A stretch of 64,000 nucleotides of DNA. Source: Levilactobacillus senmaizukei DSM 21775 = NBRC 103853. Lineage in GTDB: Bacteria; Bacillota; Bacilli; Lactobacillales; Lactobacillaceae. The notes beneath the pieces were generated by a model. The model ran no database searches. It saw only the letters and a program-made list of their open reading frames with translations, and had not been told where the DNA came from. Position numbers and translations under genes: made by a program. Positions 8,665-17,642 of the stretch are shown here, piece after piece (positions within the stretch are counted from its first letter, which is position 1; each line of letters begins with the position of its first letter). The DNA lies in NCBI RefSeq assembly GCF_001592085.1, contig NZ_BCWD01000011.1, positions 1 to 64,000 on the forward strand, given 5' to 3'.

Positions 8665-9307
8665 AAATCCACATTCTCCCCATCACTAATTATTCTGCTT
8701 TTTTTAGTCTAGCATAAGTGGTCGGTCAGAAGATAAAAGCCGCAGAGTTTCTTGGGCTTTTTTGAAAATTGACGCGGAATGTCAGGCCTGAGAGAATGTT
8801 GTACTGGGAGTTCAAGGTGAAGAATCACGGGTTTGTTCGTCTAATTGACGATACAAATTCTGATACGGCGGGAACGACAACTATAGGTGGCCGTTAGTGC
8901 AGTGAACTCCCACAGGTTGGCCGGGTTGGGTGAAACCGTGGTTAGACCAAAGATGGCAAAATCGTCAGATGACACTCGCTATCTCAGTTAAGCAGAAATG
9001 ATCCATCCAGAATTATTATTGGATCGGTCGTTTTGAGGATAACAGATTTTACCCAATCAATTAAGTATTCTGTGTAATTTTCTGATTGTTACCAGTTTAG
9101 CAAAAGTGTGGTCAAACTTTTAGCCCAAATGGGTTTATACTTTAACTAGACTAGGACTAACTTAAAAGGTTTGTGTCTAATTGTTGATTAGGTACAAACA
9201 TCGTAGATTCACAAAAGAGAGCGTTTTCTTCAAATTGTAAAGAAATTGCCAACAATTTAGCAAAAAAGGGTTTATTTTTTGTTGGAGAGAGGCGATACTA
9301 TAGAGAG
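8665..9307. other. Gene-free region of 640 bp
   Basis: No convincing coding frame on either strand. It contains an imperfect hairpin at 9169-9199 (GTTTGT-GT-CTAAT, loop TGTTG, ATTAG-GT-ACAAAC) about 30 bp downstream of a possible -10 (TATACT, 9136-9141), and an A/T-rich stretch to 9300. An untranslated small RNA is possible but unsupported by a clear terminator. Confidence 0.4.
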
Positions 9308-9562
9308 TCAAGATGACGACCGGTCGTACAGATGCCACCAAGATTGAAATTGGTGCAGTTTAACCTGGGTAATTTGCGTGAGGGGAATTTCACGAAATTG
9401 ACCGGCAGCTAGGCCGAGCACAACGGAATTCGTCGACACTAAATCGACAGTCCCTGTACAACTAACATTGTTGAATGTCAGAGTTGTCAGTTGGTTATTT
9501 TGATACGCAGTTTGGAGTAGACGCCTGATTTGCTGACGGGCTCGTTGCATAGTGAACATCAC
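9308..9562 (-). CDS. Small YolD-like protein, probably SOS-regulated
   Basis: An 84-residue protein with an N-terminal helix (RARQQIRRLLQTAY) and a C-terminal beta-rich part (TFNNVSCTGTVDLV... FREIPLTQITQV). The order and spacing resemble the C-terminal half of YolD-family proteins, which often accompany Y-family DNA polymerases and are LexA-controlled. The reading starts at GTG 9562; ATG 9559 or ATG 9550 are alternatives because the AGGA site is very close to the GTG. A LexA-type box inside a perfect palindrome lies about 30 bp upstream. No polymerase gene is adjacent. The family assignment is tentative; the promoter context is the stronger evidence for an SOS role. Confidence 0.55.
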   Translation of the reverse strand: MMFTMQRARQQIRRLLQTAYQNNQLTTLTFNNVSCTGTVDLVSTNSVVLGLAAGQFREIPLTQITQVKLHQFQSWWHLYDRSSS

Positions 9563-9578
9563 ATCCTAAACGAAAGAT

Positions 9579-9616
9579 TATTTCCATTATAGAACACATG
9601 TTCTATAATGGAAATA
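9579..9616. promoter_or_regulatory. Palindromic divergent promoter with central LexA-type box
   Basis: Perfect inverted repeat with 18-bp arms (9579-9596 and 9599-9616) and a 2-base centre. Each arm supplies TTTCCA and the opposite arm TATAAT at 17-bp spacing, so the same promoter is readable on both strands. The centre GAACACATGTTC (9592-9603) fits the core of the Gram-positive SOS box CGAACRNRYGTTYC. Confidence 0.75.
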
Positions 9617-9795
9617 GGACTTTCATATCATGGGATTAGGTTGTTTGCAGATAAACTATCTGTGTCGTTATGCACTTTGCAATTCTGTCGGTAACTTGGG
9701 TCAGATTATCTAAATAAATTTTATCCCGGAGTTGTGATAATTTGGGCCGGTGTAATCGTTTTTTTATGCTGGACAGAAGGAGTAATGGACATATA

Positions 9796-10317
9796 ATGAC
9801 AGAGACAAATGACACGGTAACTGAAGCAGAATTAAAACAACAGTTTGACGATCTATACATGCATATCTTCAAGTATATTGGAGATTTCGTTTCCATCCCT
9901 ACGCAAAAGTACAATTTAACTTTTGAGGCGTTCATGGTCATGGATAATGTTGCTCACAGCAAAAATGGCCAGACTTTAGTTGAACTCGCAAAGTTAGAGG
10001 GTGTCTCTAAGAGTGCCATTGCTCGGCAAGTTAACGTCTTGCTAAAGGAAAATTATGTGATGCAAAAGGTCGATCCTAAGGACCGGCGGGTGAAGTACAT
10101 TACCTTAACCGCTGCCGGTAGCCGGGTTCAACGGAACCTGTCGCAAGCGACTGACGAACGTTTCCACCGGTGGTTAACCTTTTTCGGTGGGAAAGAAGAA
10201 GGCGAACGGTTTATTAAGGTCTTGAATCAAGCCAATGAACGGGCCATCGAAGCCGGGTTCGTCGGGTTTGACAGCCTGCATGATAAGCGCCGAAACTCCA
10301 ACCGGAGTACCCATTAA
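9796..10317 (+). CDS. MarR family transcriptional regulator
   Basis: A 173-residue winged-helix regulator. The N-terminal dimerisation helices are followed by the DNA-binding region around SKSAIARQVNVLLKENYV and the wing motif DPKDRRVKYITLTAAG, characteristic of MarR proteins. The C-terminal tail is basic and asparagine/arginine-rich. The best ATG is 9796. A GAAGGAG site lies about 13 bp upstream of it and is ideally spaced for a tiny reading frame (ATG GAC ATA TAA at 9785), whose stop overlaps the MarR start as TAATG, hinting at translational coupling. No target gene is adjacent downstream; the opposite gene is the YolD-like one. Function beyond MarR-type regulation is unknown. Confidence 0.85.
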   Translation: MTETNDTVTEAELKQQFDDLYMHIFKYIGDFVSIPTQKYNLTFEAFMVMDNVAHSKNGQTLVELAKLEGVSKSAIARQVNVLLKENYVMQKVDPKDRRVKYITLTAAGSRVQRNLSQATDERFHRWLTFFGGKEEGERFIKVLNQANERAIEAGFVGFDSLHDKRRNSNRSTH

Positions 10318-10344
10318 GCATCGGCAGATCACGAATCACTAAAG

Positions 10345-10385
10345 CAAATCAGGTGCCACCGTTGTCGGTGGCACCTGATTTTTAT
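10345..10385. terminator. Bidirectional terminator after the MarR gene
   Basis: AAATCAGGTGCCACCG stem with TTGT loop and its complement, followed by TTTTTAT. Confidence 0.9.
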
Positions 10386-10390
10386 CTAAC

Positions 10391-10427
10391 AGGCCAGTTC
10401 GACCTTACTTAGTGGTCGAACTGGCCT
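10391..10427. terminator. Second hairpin before the GPH transporter stop
   Basis: A 14-bp inverted repeat AGGCCAGTTCGACC with its complement directly between two convergent genes; no strong T tract on the - strand, so it may work together with the neighbouring hairpin. Confidence 0.6.
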
Positions 10428-10434
10428 GCTGCTT

Positions 10435-11751
10435 TTAATCTGAGATGGCTGCTTGTAACTGGCGTTCGTTGTAGAGCAAAAGCACCAGGAACATGATCAC
10501 ATAGAGGATCAGTGGCAACCAAGCGTAATTCAAGGTAATCATATGTTGGGTCGCTAAGTTTTGTGCATGATTGGCGGAGTAACCAGAGAGATGGAACAGC
10601 CCGGCCGTGATCAGGCCACCGAGCCCGAGCCCCACGTTAACGCCAAAATCATCGGTCGACGCGAGGATGCCCTCTGCCTGAATGCCCATGGCCATCCCAT
10701 AGCGGATCGTGTCGGCAATCATGATTGAGACTAGTCCGATGATGATCCCATTACCGACGGAGTTGATAAAGATTCCGGTGAACAAGATGGGCAGGTGATG
10801 CCCCATCACGCCGAGGCTTAGGACCAGTTGTCCGCCGATGGCAATCGCAATCCCCCCGAGCATCGTGCGTTTCTTCCCCCAGTGACTAGCGGCATGTACG
10901 ATGAGTAAGACACCAATGAGGGCGGCAAAGGTGAAGCTGTTGGCCCAGGGAACTAGGGCTTCGCTATGCTGAATGTATTTGAAATAATAGATGGTGGTCT
11001 GATTCTTAATAGCGGTCGTCAGCCAATACAGGAGGATGACGACGGAGATCACTAACCACGGTTGATTCCGCTTGAGCATGGTGCCAACGGCGTGCCAGGA
11101 CTGGTGGGCTTGTTCCGGATTGGTAAATCGTTCGTGAACATGAAAGAAGGTATTCCAGATCAGCACCAGAGAAATCAGGCCGAAGACGGCGATGGTGAGG
11201 AGAAAGCCGTGACGTTGATTACCACGGCCCAATAGAGCCACCAGCGGTAGGGTAAAGACGGCCACGATGATTTGCACCGAGCTACCACAGAATTGGCGGA
11301 TGACCCCAAGGAGGGTCAGTTCATCTTCATTTTGGGTCAGGGTTGGCAGGATTGAGGTGATCGGTAAATTAACGGCCGTATAGAAGAAGCCGAGTCCGAG
11401 ATAGGTGACGTAGGCCCAGATGATCTTGCCCGAACCGGTAAAGGGTGGGGTGACGAAGGTCAGGATGGCAAAAATCACGTAGGGCAACGCATACCACAGA
11501 AAAAATGGCCGACTCTTACCCCAGCGAGAATGGGTACGATCAATCATGAGGCCAATGATCAGGCTCTCCACGACATCGGCCAGCCGAGCCACGATGAAGA
11601 GGACGGCAGCGTTACTGGCCGAAAGTCCATAAACGTCCGTATAGAAGAACAGCAGGTAGGTGGTCATCATTTGAAAGACTAAGTTATCGGCCGCATCGCT
11701 GAGCCCATAGCTCAGACGTTCCGGCCATTTGGTTTGCCAGGGTTGGTTCAA
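10435..11751 (-). CDS. GPH family sugar:cation symporter (MFS superfamily)
   Basis: A 438-residue, roughly twelve-span membrane protein. The N-terminal PERLSYGLSDAADNLVFQ and the loop motif MIDRTHSRWGKSRPF are diagnostic of glycoside-pentoside-hexuronide symporters such as MelB, XylP and LacS. It lacks the C-terminal IIA-like domain of LacS. It probably imports a pentose, pentoside or melibiose-like sugar with H+ or Na+. No glycosidase or sugar kinase is adjacent, so the substrate is open. The neighbouring YagU-like gene (11780) ends 29 bp upstream on the same strand and may be co-transcribed. Confidence 0.85.
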   Translation of the reverse strand: MNQPWQTKWPERLSYGLSDAADNLVFQMMTTYLLFFYTDVYGLSASNAAVLFIVARLADVVESLIIGLMIDRTHSRWGKSRPFFLWYALPYVIFAILTFVTPPFTGSGKIIWAYVTYLGLGFFYTAVNLPITSILPTLTQNEDELTLLGVIRQFCGSSVQIIVAVFTLPLVALLGRGNQRHGFLLTIAVFGLISLVLIWNTFFHVHERFTNPEQAHQSWHAVGTMLKRNQPWLVISVVILLYWLTTAIKNQTTIYYFKYIQHSEALVPWANSFTFAALIGVLLIVHAASHWGKKRTMLGGIAIAIGGQLVLSLGVMGHHLPILFTGIFINSVGNGIIIGLVSIMIADTIRYGMAMGIQAEGILASTDDFGVNVGLGLGGLITAGLFHLSGYSANHAQNLATQHMITLNYAWLPLILYVIMFLVLLLYNERQLQAAISD

Positions 11752-11779
11752 GGCGCCGCCTCCTTTGAGTAGTTAGGGC

Positions 11780-12301
11780 TTATTTATTCTTTTCGGCGAC
11801 TAAGCGACGATAGACTTCGGCACCTACCAGATCGTTGGTGACCATCCAGGCAATGTGACCCAAGGCCTCGGAGACGTGTTCCTCCTTGGGCTGGTCCTTG
11901 GCACTTGGCACGGTTCCCATGGCTGGCATGAGGCCTAAGTGAAAGGCAAACCAGATTGCCAAGCCAAACCAGGTTCCGGCGTCCTTTTTAACGGCTGGAA
12001 TTTTTTCACCAATAATTTGATAGAGCACCGCGAAGGTCGTTGAGAAGCCGAAATGAATGACGTAGCTGACCCAGGGTAAGGAATGGCCAGAATAGTGATA
12101 GGTGGCGTGGGTGACCTCGGCGGGGATGCCAAATTGTTCTAGTAAGGTCTGTGGGGGATTCGTGGCATCCCGTGCTTCGGTTCGAGGGGGCAAGACGTTT
12201 TCCCAACCCAGCTTAACGAGGCCAGAAACGATACCGGCAGCGCCACCGGCAATGATGGCGGCGGGAAGATTGAGTTGACGATGCGAGTTAAATAAGGACA
12301 T
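11780..12301 (-). CDS. YagU family (DUF1440) membrane protein
   Basis: A 173-residue protein with three or four predicted membrane segments, including PAAIIAGGAAGIVSGLVKLGWE near the N-terminus and the motif LGHIAWMVTNDLVGAEVYRR at the C-terminus (each at or below 22 residues in the protein). These features match the YagU/DUF1440 family, in enterobacteria linked to acid-stress survival. A longer frame begins at 12388, but ATG 12301 has the strong AAAGGAGG site. It is upstream of and possibly co-transcribed with the GPH transporter. The biochemical function is unknown. Confidence 0.75.
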   Translation of the reverse strand: MSLFNSHRQLNLPAAIIAGGAAGIVSGLVKLGWENVLPPRTEARDATNPPQTLLEQFGIPAEVTHATYHYSGHSLPWVSYVIHFGFSTTFAVLYQIIGEKIPAVKKDAGTWFGLAIWFAFHLGLMPAMGTVPSAKDQPKEEHVSEALGHIAWMVTNDLVGAEVYRRLVAEKNK

Positions 12302-12519
12302 GAGTGGTTCCTCCTTTAAGTAATAATCACATTTAAAGTATAAGCGTCTGGTAGGAAATGCGCGGGTATTTCGCTTGTGGTATTTCACACAGCTATCAGA
12401 TGATAAGGCGCGAAGAAACGTGACTTATCAAAGATTGAATGGCCGTGCTGTTCCATTAAAAAAGAATATGTTAAGGTGAAAAGGTAGTGGATTATCAGAA
12501 TCATGAGAGGGGTAACGGG

Positions 12520-14790
12520 ATGCAAACAACGTTTGATCAGGGTTATATCGAGATTAATGACGCCACCCAAAACAACTTGAAACACGTGAGTCTGCGGGTG
12601 CCGAAGTATGAAACCACCGTGTTCGTGGGACTGTCTGGTTCCGGGAAATCTTCATTGGTTTTCGATACGATTGCGGCGGCTTCCCGGCGTGAACTCAACG
12701 AGACCTTTCCGAGTTTCACGCAACAGTACCTACCGAAGTTTGGGCAGCCCCACGTCAAAGACATCGAGCACCTGCCGGTAGCCATCGTAATTGAACAGCA
12801 ACGACTAGGGAAGAACGCCCGGTCCACGTTGGCAACCTATACCGGTATTTATTCCCTCATGCGATTGCTGTTTTCGCGTATTGGCAAACCCTTTATTGGC
12901 TATTCCGATACGTTCTCATTTAACTTACCACAGGGGATGTGTCCGACCTGTCAAGGCTTGGGGTACGTCGACGATATTGATGAGAGCAAATTAATTGATC
13001 CGGAAAAGTCCCTCAACGAGGGGGCTATCACCTTTGTGAGCTTTGGACCAAATACCTGGCGTTGGCGACGTTACGCCACCAGTGGTTTGTTTGATGATGA
13101 CAAGCCCATTAAGGACTATACGGCCGAGGAATATGAACTCTTGATGCATGCTCCCCAGCAGCAGTTGAAGCATCCCGGCGAAGGCTTTCCCCGGACGGCG
13201 TTATATGAAGGGGTGGTTCCCCGGATTCGGCGGTCGGTTATCGGCAAGAAGGAAGCGGAACATCACCGCGAGGCCATTGCCGAAATTGTCACCCGCAAGC
13301 CCTGTCCCACCTGCTATGGTACGCGACTGAAGGCCGAGGTCTTAACCAATCATCTCAATGGGTATAATATTGCCGAAGTCACGGCCATGGATTTACGGCA
13401 CGTTCTGAGCTTTTTGGGGACGATCACGGAACCCCTGGCCACCGATGTGGTTCGGGAATTGACGACGAAGATTCAATCGTTGGTTGATATCGGTTTGGGT
13501 TACTTAACGTTGGATCGCGGGACGAGTTCCTTATCCGGTGGGGAAGCTCAACGGATTAAGATCGCGAAGTATCTGACGAGTTCCTTGGTCGACATGGTCT
13601 ACATTCTGGATGAACCCAGTGTGGGCCTGCATCCGCACGATATCCAATTGATCAAGCAAGCATTGACGCGCTTGAAGGATAAAGGAAATACCATTTTAGT
13701 GGTTGAACATAATCCGGCCATGATTGATTTTGCCGATTACGTGGTGGAAATGGGGCCCAAGGCCGGCCAAGGTGGTGGGACCGTGACTTTTACAGGGACC
13801 TATCCAGAATTATTAGCGTCGGATACATTGACTGGTAAATGGTTGCGACAAGTCCATCAGTGGGGCCCAGAGCGTCAATCGACAGGACAGTTGCACCTGG
13901 CCCATGTCACCCAAAATAATCTACAGGATGTCAGTGTCAATGTGCCTTTAGGCGTGATGACTGTGATCTCTGGAGTGGCCGGATCCGGGAAGTCATCGTT
14001 GGTTACCGCGTTGAAGCGGCAATTGAAGACGGCGTATATTGACCTGGCTCAGGCTCCAGTTGGGATTAACATTCGGTCGACGCCCGCTACTTATCTGGGG
14101 ATTTTGGATGAGATTCGTAAACTGTTCAGCCAGGCCAATGACCGGGTTGGGACGAGCTGGTTCAGCTACAACGGTAAGGGCGCCTGTCCCCGCTGTAAGG
14201 GTAAGGGTGTGACGATTACCAACATGGCCTTCATGGACCCGGTTGTGCAGACGTGTGAGCTGTGTCACGGCCAGCGGTACAGTGATCAGGCGCTACAATA
14301 TAGTTATCATGATAAGAATATTGCCGAAGTTCTCCAACTTTCGGTTTCGGCCGCGAGTGACTTCTTTGCCGATTCGCCCAAGCTGGCGGCACAACTGGGT
14401 AACCTGGATCGCGTCGGTTTAGGCTATCTAACTTTGGCCCAACCCCTGACCACGCTTTCCGGCGGTGAACTTCAACGGTTAAAGCTAGCGGTTGAACTGG
14501 GCAAGCAGGGAACGGTTTATCTTCTAGATGAACCGACCGCTGGCCTGCATTTGCAGGACACCGCACGGCTCTTAAGGTTATTCAATGAACTGGTAGCCGC
14601 TGGTAATTCGTTGATTATCATTGAACATAATTTAGCGGTCATTGGTGCGGCGGACTGGTTGATTGACGTGGGCCCCGATGCCGGTCGGTATGGTGGCCGG
14701 ATCCAGTACAGTGGTACGCCACGGCAGGCCGTCGATGTGGCCACGTCGCGAACGGGGGTCGCTTTGAAGCAGTGGATCGCCCAAAATTAA
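12520..14790 (+). CDS. Second short UvrA-like ABC ATPase
   Basis: A 756-residue paralogue of the protein at 4085, with the same order: Walker A GLSGSGKSS and GVAGSGKSS, signatures SLSGGEAQR and TLSGGELQR, Walker B ILDEPS and LLDEPT, and the UvrA zinc modules CPTCQGLGY, CPTCYGTRL, CPRCKGKGV and CELCHGQRY. It too lacks the UvrB-binding insert. ATG 12520 follows AGAGGGG; a GTG at 12487 also has an upstream AAGGTG and cannot be excluded. It is divergent from the YagU-like gene. As a UvrA2-type protein it probably acts in tolerance to DNA-binding drugs; no drug biosynthesis or export gene is adjacent. Confidence 0.88.
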   Translation: MQTTFDQGYIEINDATQNNLKHVSLRVPKYETTVFVGLSGSGKSSLVFDTIAAASRRELNETFPSFTQQYLPKFGQPHVKDIEHLPVAIVIEQQRLGKNARSTLATYTGIYSLMRLLFSRIGKPFIGYSDTFSFNLPQGMCPTCQGLGYVDDIDESKLIDPEKSLNEGAITFVSFGPNTWRWRRYATSGLFDDDKPIKDYTAEEYELLMHAPQQQLKHPGEGFPRTALYEGVVPRIRRSVIGKKEAEHHREAIAEIVTRKPCPTCYGTRLKAEVLTNHLNGYNIAEVTAMDLRHVLSFLGTITEPLATDVVRELTTKIQSLVDIGLGYLTLDRGTSSLSGGEAQRIKIAKYLTSSLVDMVYILDEPSVGLHPHDIQLIKQALTRLKDKGNTILVVEHNPAMIDFADYVVEMGPKAGQGGGTVTFTGTYPELLASDTLTGKWLRQVHQWGPERQSTGQLHLAHVTQNNLQDVSVNVPLGVMTVISGVAGSGKSSLVTALKRQLKTAYIDLAQAPVGINIRSTPATYLGILDEIRKLFSQANDRVGTSWFSYNGKGACPRCKGKGVTITNMAFMDPVVQTCELCHGQRYSDQALQYSYHDKNIAEVLQLSVSAASDFFADSPKLAAQLGNLDRVGLGYLTLAQPLTTLSGGELQRLKLAVELGKQGTVYLLDEPTAGLHLQDTARLLRLFNELVAAGNSLIIIEHNLAVIGAADWLIDVGPDAGRYGGRIQYSGTPRQAVDVATSRTGVALKQWIAQN

Positions 14791-14824
14791 AAACTTGTTA
14801 CCGATGGTGACGCAGAAGATTGCC

Positions 14825-14860
14825 GAGGCCTAATTCTAAATTGAGTTAGGTCTCTTTTTA
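14825..14860 (+). terminator. Terminator of the second UvrA-like gene
   Basis: GAGGCCTAA / TTAGGTCTC stem (one G-T pair) followed by TTTTT. Confidence 0.82.
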
Positions 14861-14949
14861 TTTAAACTATTTTCGATCAAACACGCGTTCTGTATTTGGA
14901 TAAATTATGGTATGCTGGAAGAACAATTTTTTAATGAGAAAGGATGACC

Positions 14950-16485
14950 ATGATGGCAACGACTATTCTGACGCCGGCAGAAAACCGGTTTCTCCAACTC
15001 AGTCAACCGGCGATTCAGGTGCCGGAGTTAACGCAAGTGTTGCCGACGCTACGAGATCATCCGACCATCAAGGATTCCAGTGAATTTTTGACGCGATCCA
15101 CGCGGCAAATCCTGTTGGATCAGCGGGTCAATTGGCTCATTCAGGGGAGCTTGGCGTGGAAGCTATTGGCCCGGTTACCCTACGCCATTAATGACAGCGA
15201 TCAGCGGCAAGACTGGCATCACTGCGCGTTGTGCCATAAACCGGTTCGCTATGAGTATCATGTTGTCTTGCGGATTACGGATCGTGAGGTTTTGGTGGGG
15301 TCCGAGTGTGTCAAAAAGTTCATGAGCGATGAACTTCAATACTTGATGACCATCACGACTGAAGATAATTTTCAGGCTGTGACTCAGTACGACGCGCTAA
15401 CCGCCGAACATCCTGAGGTCCCGGAAATCTTGTGGGATCGCGAGGCGTTATCCAATCTGCCAAAGGAGTTGCAGCCGCAGCGGCATGCGGTGCGTCAGGG
15501 GACTCAGGCGACGGTCACAGGGTATTTACGACGTCGGCAAATCAGCCTCCCTGAACGGCAGTTGGCACCGTATCTGCATGACTATCGGGGGTTACAGACG
15601 ATCAACCATCGGGCAACCGCCGATCTTGAGGAACAACGACGCCGAGCGCAGCAACAGGCTCAGAACCTGGTCGAACGTGAGGCCCAAGCGGCCTGGGATG
15701 CCGCCAATGCTGCCCAAACGACAGCGGAGCAACAACTTCGTCAATCCACCGGCTATCGCGACTATTTGCGGGCCGTGGCGGCTCTTATCGCGGATCGGAA
15801 AGATCTAACCATCTTTAAACAGCAGTTAACCCAAGTGATTCAACCGCGGCAATTGAAGCGGTTGGTCAATTCCTATCAATTAGGTGTGATGGCGACAGAG
15901 TTTTCACGAACCGGTCAGATTAAGGCCGCACGGTTACAAATCGTTCCCCGGTATTTTGTGGCGGATTTGAACCGGGTGACCCGGCGATTAGCCGCTCAAC
16001 GGTTACGTGATTGGCAAGATGATCTCTTTAACGCGGCCGTGGGGTTTGACCTTGGTCCGGATGAACGGCAGCAGTCGTTGGCGACCCTCCAACAGAGTTG
16101 GGAAGGTCAACAGGTCCCGGCAACGGTTTATCAAGACCTGATGACGCTGCGCGCACAACTGGCTGCGGACCGAGAACTGCCACCGTCGTGGCCGGCCGCT
16201 CTGCGAATGGCATTTACGCACCGATTGGCGGTACAGCCGCTGACTGGCTGGGTACCAGCCAAGAAGAATCACGTGACCCCCCACCAGCTGCAGCAACTGG
16301 TATGTCACTCGAACGATTTTGCTCAGCTGACGCAGGCCTATCATCGACTATATGCCTTGCCGGCCCGGGATGAGGCGATAACCCTGTCGGCGTTGGCTCA
16401 GGCGCAGCTTCGGCTGGAAGACCAACAGGCCGGCCGTTCTCAGGCCACGCGTAACCTGGTTGACCGGATCCTTTCAGAGGATTGA
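14950..16485 (+). CDS. Zinc-finger protein of unknown function
   Basis: A 511-residue soluble protein that I do not recognise as a named family. Around residues 95-130 it has the pattern CALCHKPVRYEYHV followed by VGSECVKKF, a four-ligand zinc knuckle seen in various phage and bacterial nucleic-acid-associated proteins. The middle (about 220-260) is a glutamine/arginine/alanine-rich coiled coil, and the rest is helical. GTG/ATG choice: ATG 14950 or 14953 is better spaced from AAAGGA than ATG 14944. A promoter with TATGCT lies about 35 bp upstream. It follows the UvrA-like gene but is separated from it by a terminator, so a functional link is only a guess. Confidence 0.7.
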   Translation: MMATTILTPAENRFLQLSQPAIQVPELTQVLPTLRDHPTIKDSSEFLTRSTRQILLDQRVNWLIQGSLAWKLLARLPYAINDSDQRQDWHHCALCHKPVRYEYHVVLRITDREVLVGSECVKKFMSDELQYLMTITTEDNFQAVTQYDALTAEHPEVPEILWDREALSNLPKELQPQRHAVRQGTQATVTGYLRRRQISLPERQLAPYLHDYRGLQTINHRATADLEEQRRRAQQQAQNLVEREAQAAWDAANAAQTTAEQQLRQSTGYRDYLRAVAALIADRKDLTIFKQQLTQVIQPRQLKRLVNSYQLGVMATEFSRTGQIKAARLQIVPRYFVADLNRVTRRLAAQRLRDWQDDLFNAAVGFDLGPDERQQSLATLQQSWEGQQVPATVYQDLMTLRAQLAADRELPPSWPAALRMAFTHRLAVQPLTGWVPAKKNHVTPHQLQQLVCHSNDFAQLTQAYHRLYALPARDEAITLSALAQAQLRLEDQQAGRSQATRNLVDRILSED

Positions 16486-16584
16486 TGACCCGGGACCATA
16501 AATTTTAGTGACGGCAACTGTTCAACCTTTGTGAGGTTTGGTAGACTAAACGAGAAGGGTTATATCGCGAAAGAAGGGGTCGCC

Positions 16585-17451
16585 GTGCCAAAAGAATCAG
16601 GAGTTAAATTCTGTTTTAATTGTGGGAAGAAGATTCCCGCCGAAGCCAAGTTCTGCCCCAATTGTGGGACAGACCAAACGCGGCCGGCACCGGTTTCACC
16701 AGCCAGTACCGCGTCCGTTGATCAACATCCAAGGACCACGGCGGATCGAGCCGAAACGACCAAGCCGCTCAATGAGGCTGATCGGTCACGGCCGGAGTCC
16801 CTGGGCCGGCCAAACAAGGGTCCAGAACCCGCTGAGGCCCTTGAGGACCACGGCCCAGATGTGGGTAACGATGAGGAACCGACCAAGGCTGGTCCGGCGT
16901 TCGAACGGCCAGACTTTCAACCGGTGATTCCGACTAAGCCGGCCAAGCATGCCAATCTAATTAATTCTCTAGAATTGGGATTTAGGGACGCCTTCACCAT
17001 TGGTAAGCGGACCTCACGGGCGGATTTTTGGTGGCTGTACCTGGTCACCATCATTGCTGACAGTCTGGTTCAAGCCTGGTTCATTTTGGATTTTCGGAAA
17101 AACCCATTTATCATTTTTCCCATCAAGGCGATTTGTTTTGCTTTAACCTCCTTGCTTACCATTATGATGATTTCTGCCGGGATGCGCCGGTTGCACGATA
17201 TTAATAAGCCGGGGAGTCATATCTGGTGGCTACTCTTGCCGGTAATTGGGAGTCTGTTACTGATCTTCTTCTGGGCACAACCGAGTGTTCCAGCCGGGAA
17301 ACGATTCGATGACCCCAAGGTAAGCGGTCGAAGTTGGTTAACAAGTTGGTGGCCGTGGTTGATCTTACTGCTCATGAGTATTGGGACGTATAGTTGCTAC
17401 ATAACGGCGATGCAAAATCTTCCCGGCCTCATCGTACTTTCTAATTACTAA
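16585..17451 (+). CDS. Zinc-ribbon and DUF805 membrane protein
   Basis: A 288-residue protein with an N-terminal zinc ribbon (KFCFNCGKKIPAEAKFCPNC), a long hydrophilic Pro/Glu-rich linker (about 35-125), and a DUF805 membrane domain with four segments and the hallmarks RTSRADFWW and RRLHDINKPGSHIWW. The GTG at 16585 is chosen because AAGAAGGGG lies five bases upstream; an in-frame GTG at 16531 has none. The DUF805 domain normally begins by residue 20, so the linker makes this an extended version. Such proteins are membrane proteins of unknown role, sometimes affecting inhibitor tolerance. It is monocistronic with its own terminator. Confidence 0.82.
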   Translation: MPKESGVKFCFNCGKKIPAEAKFCPNCGTDQTRPAPVSPASTASVDQHPRTTADRAETTKPLNEADRSRPESLGRPNKGPEPAEALEDHGPDVGNDEEPTKAGPAFERPDFQPVIPTKPAKHANLINSLELGFRDAFTIGKRTSRADFWWLYLVTIIADSLVQAWFILDFRKNPFIIFPIKAICFALTSLLTIMMISAGMRRLHDINKPGSHIWWLLLPVIGSLLLIFFWAQPSVPAGKRFDDPKVSGRSWLTSWWPWLILLLMSIGTYSCYITAMQNLPGLIVLSNY

Positions 17452-17519
17452 GACTGACATCCGGCAACGGTAGGGCCCAGTTCATGGATGGAAAACTAAA
17501 TTTGATAGTTAGTCATGTC

Positions 17520-17551
17520 AGCCCAGGGATACTTCATTCCTGGGCTTTTTT
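17520..17551 (+). terminator. Terminator of the DUF805 gene
   Basis: AGCCCAGG / CCTGGGCT stem with TTTTTT. Confidence 0.88.
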
Positions 17552-17610
17552 AGTGTTCGATAATAGTGGAGTGACGTCAGACTATCGAGTCAGTGGCAAA
17601 GGTTCCCGTA

Positions 17611-17638
17611 AAAAAATTCCGACCAATTGGCCGGAATT
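17611..17638 (-). terminator. Terminator of the MarR-MFS operon
   Basis: AATTCCG / CGGAATT stem; on the - strand the hairpin is followed by a run of T residues. Confidence 0.8.
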
Positions 17639-17642
17639 CTTA

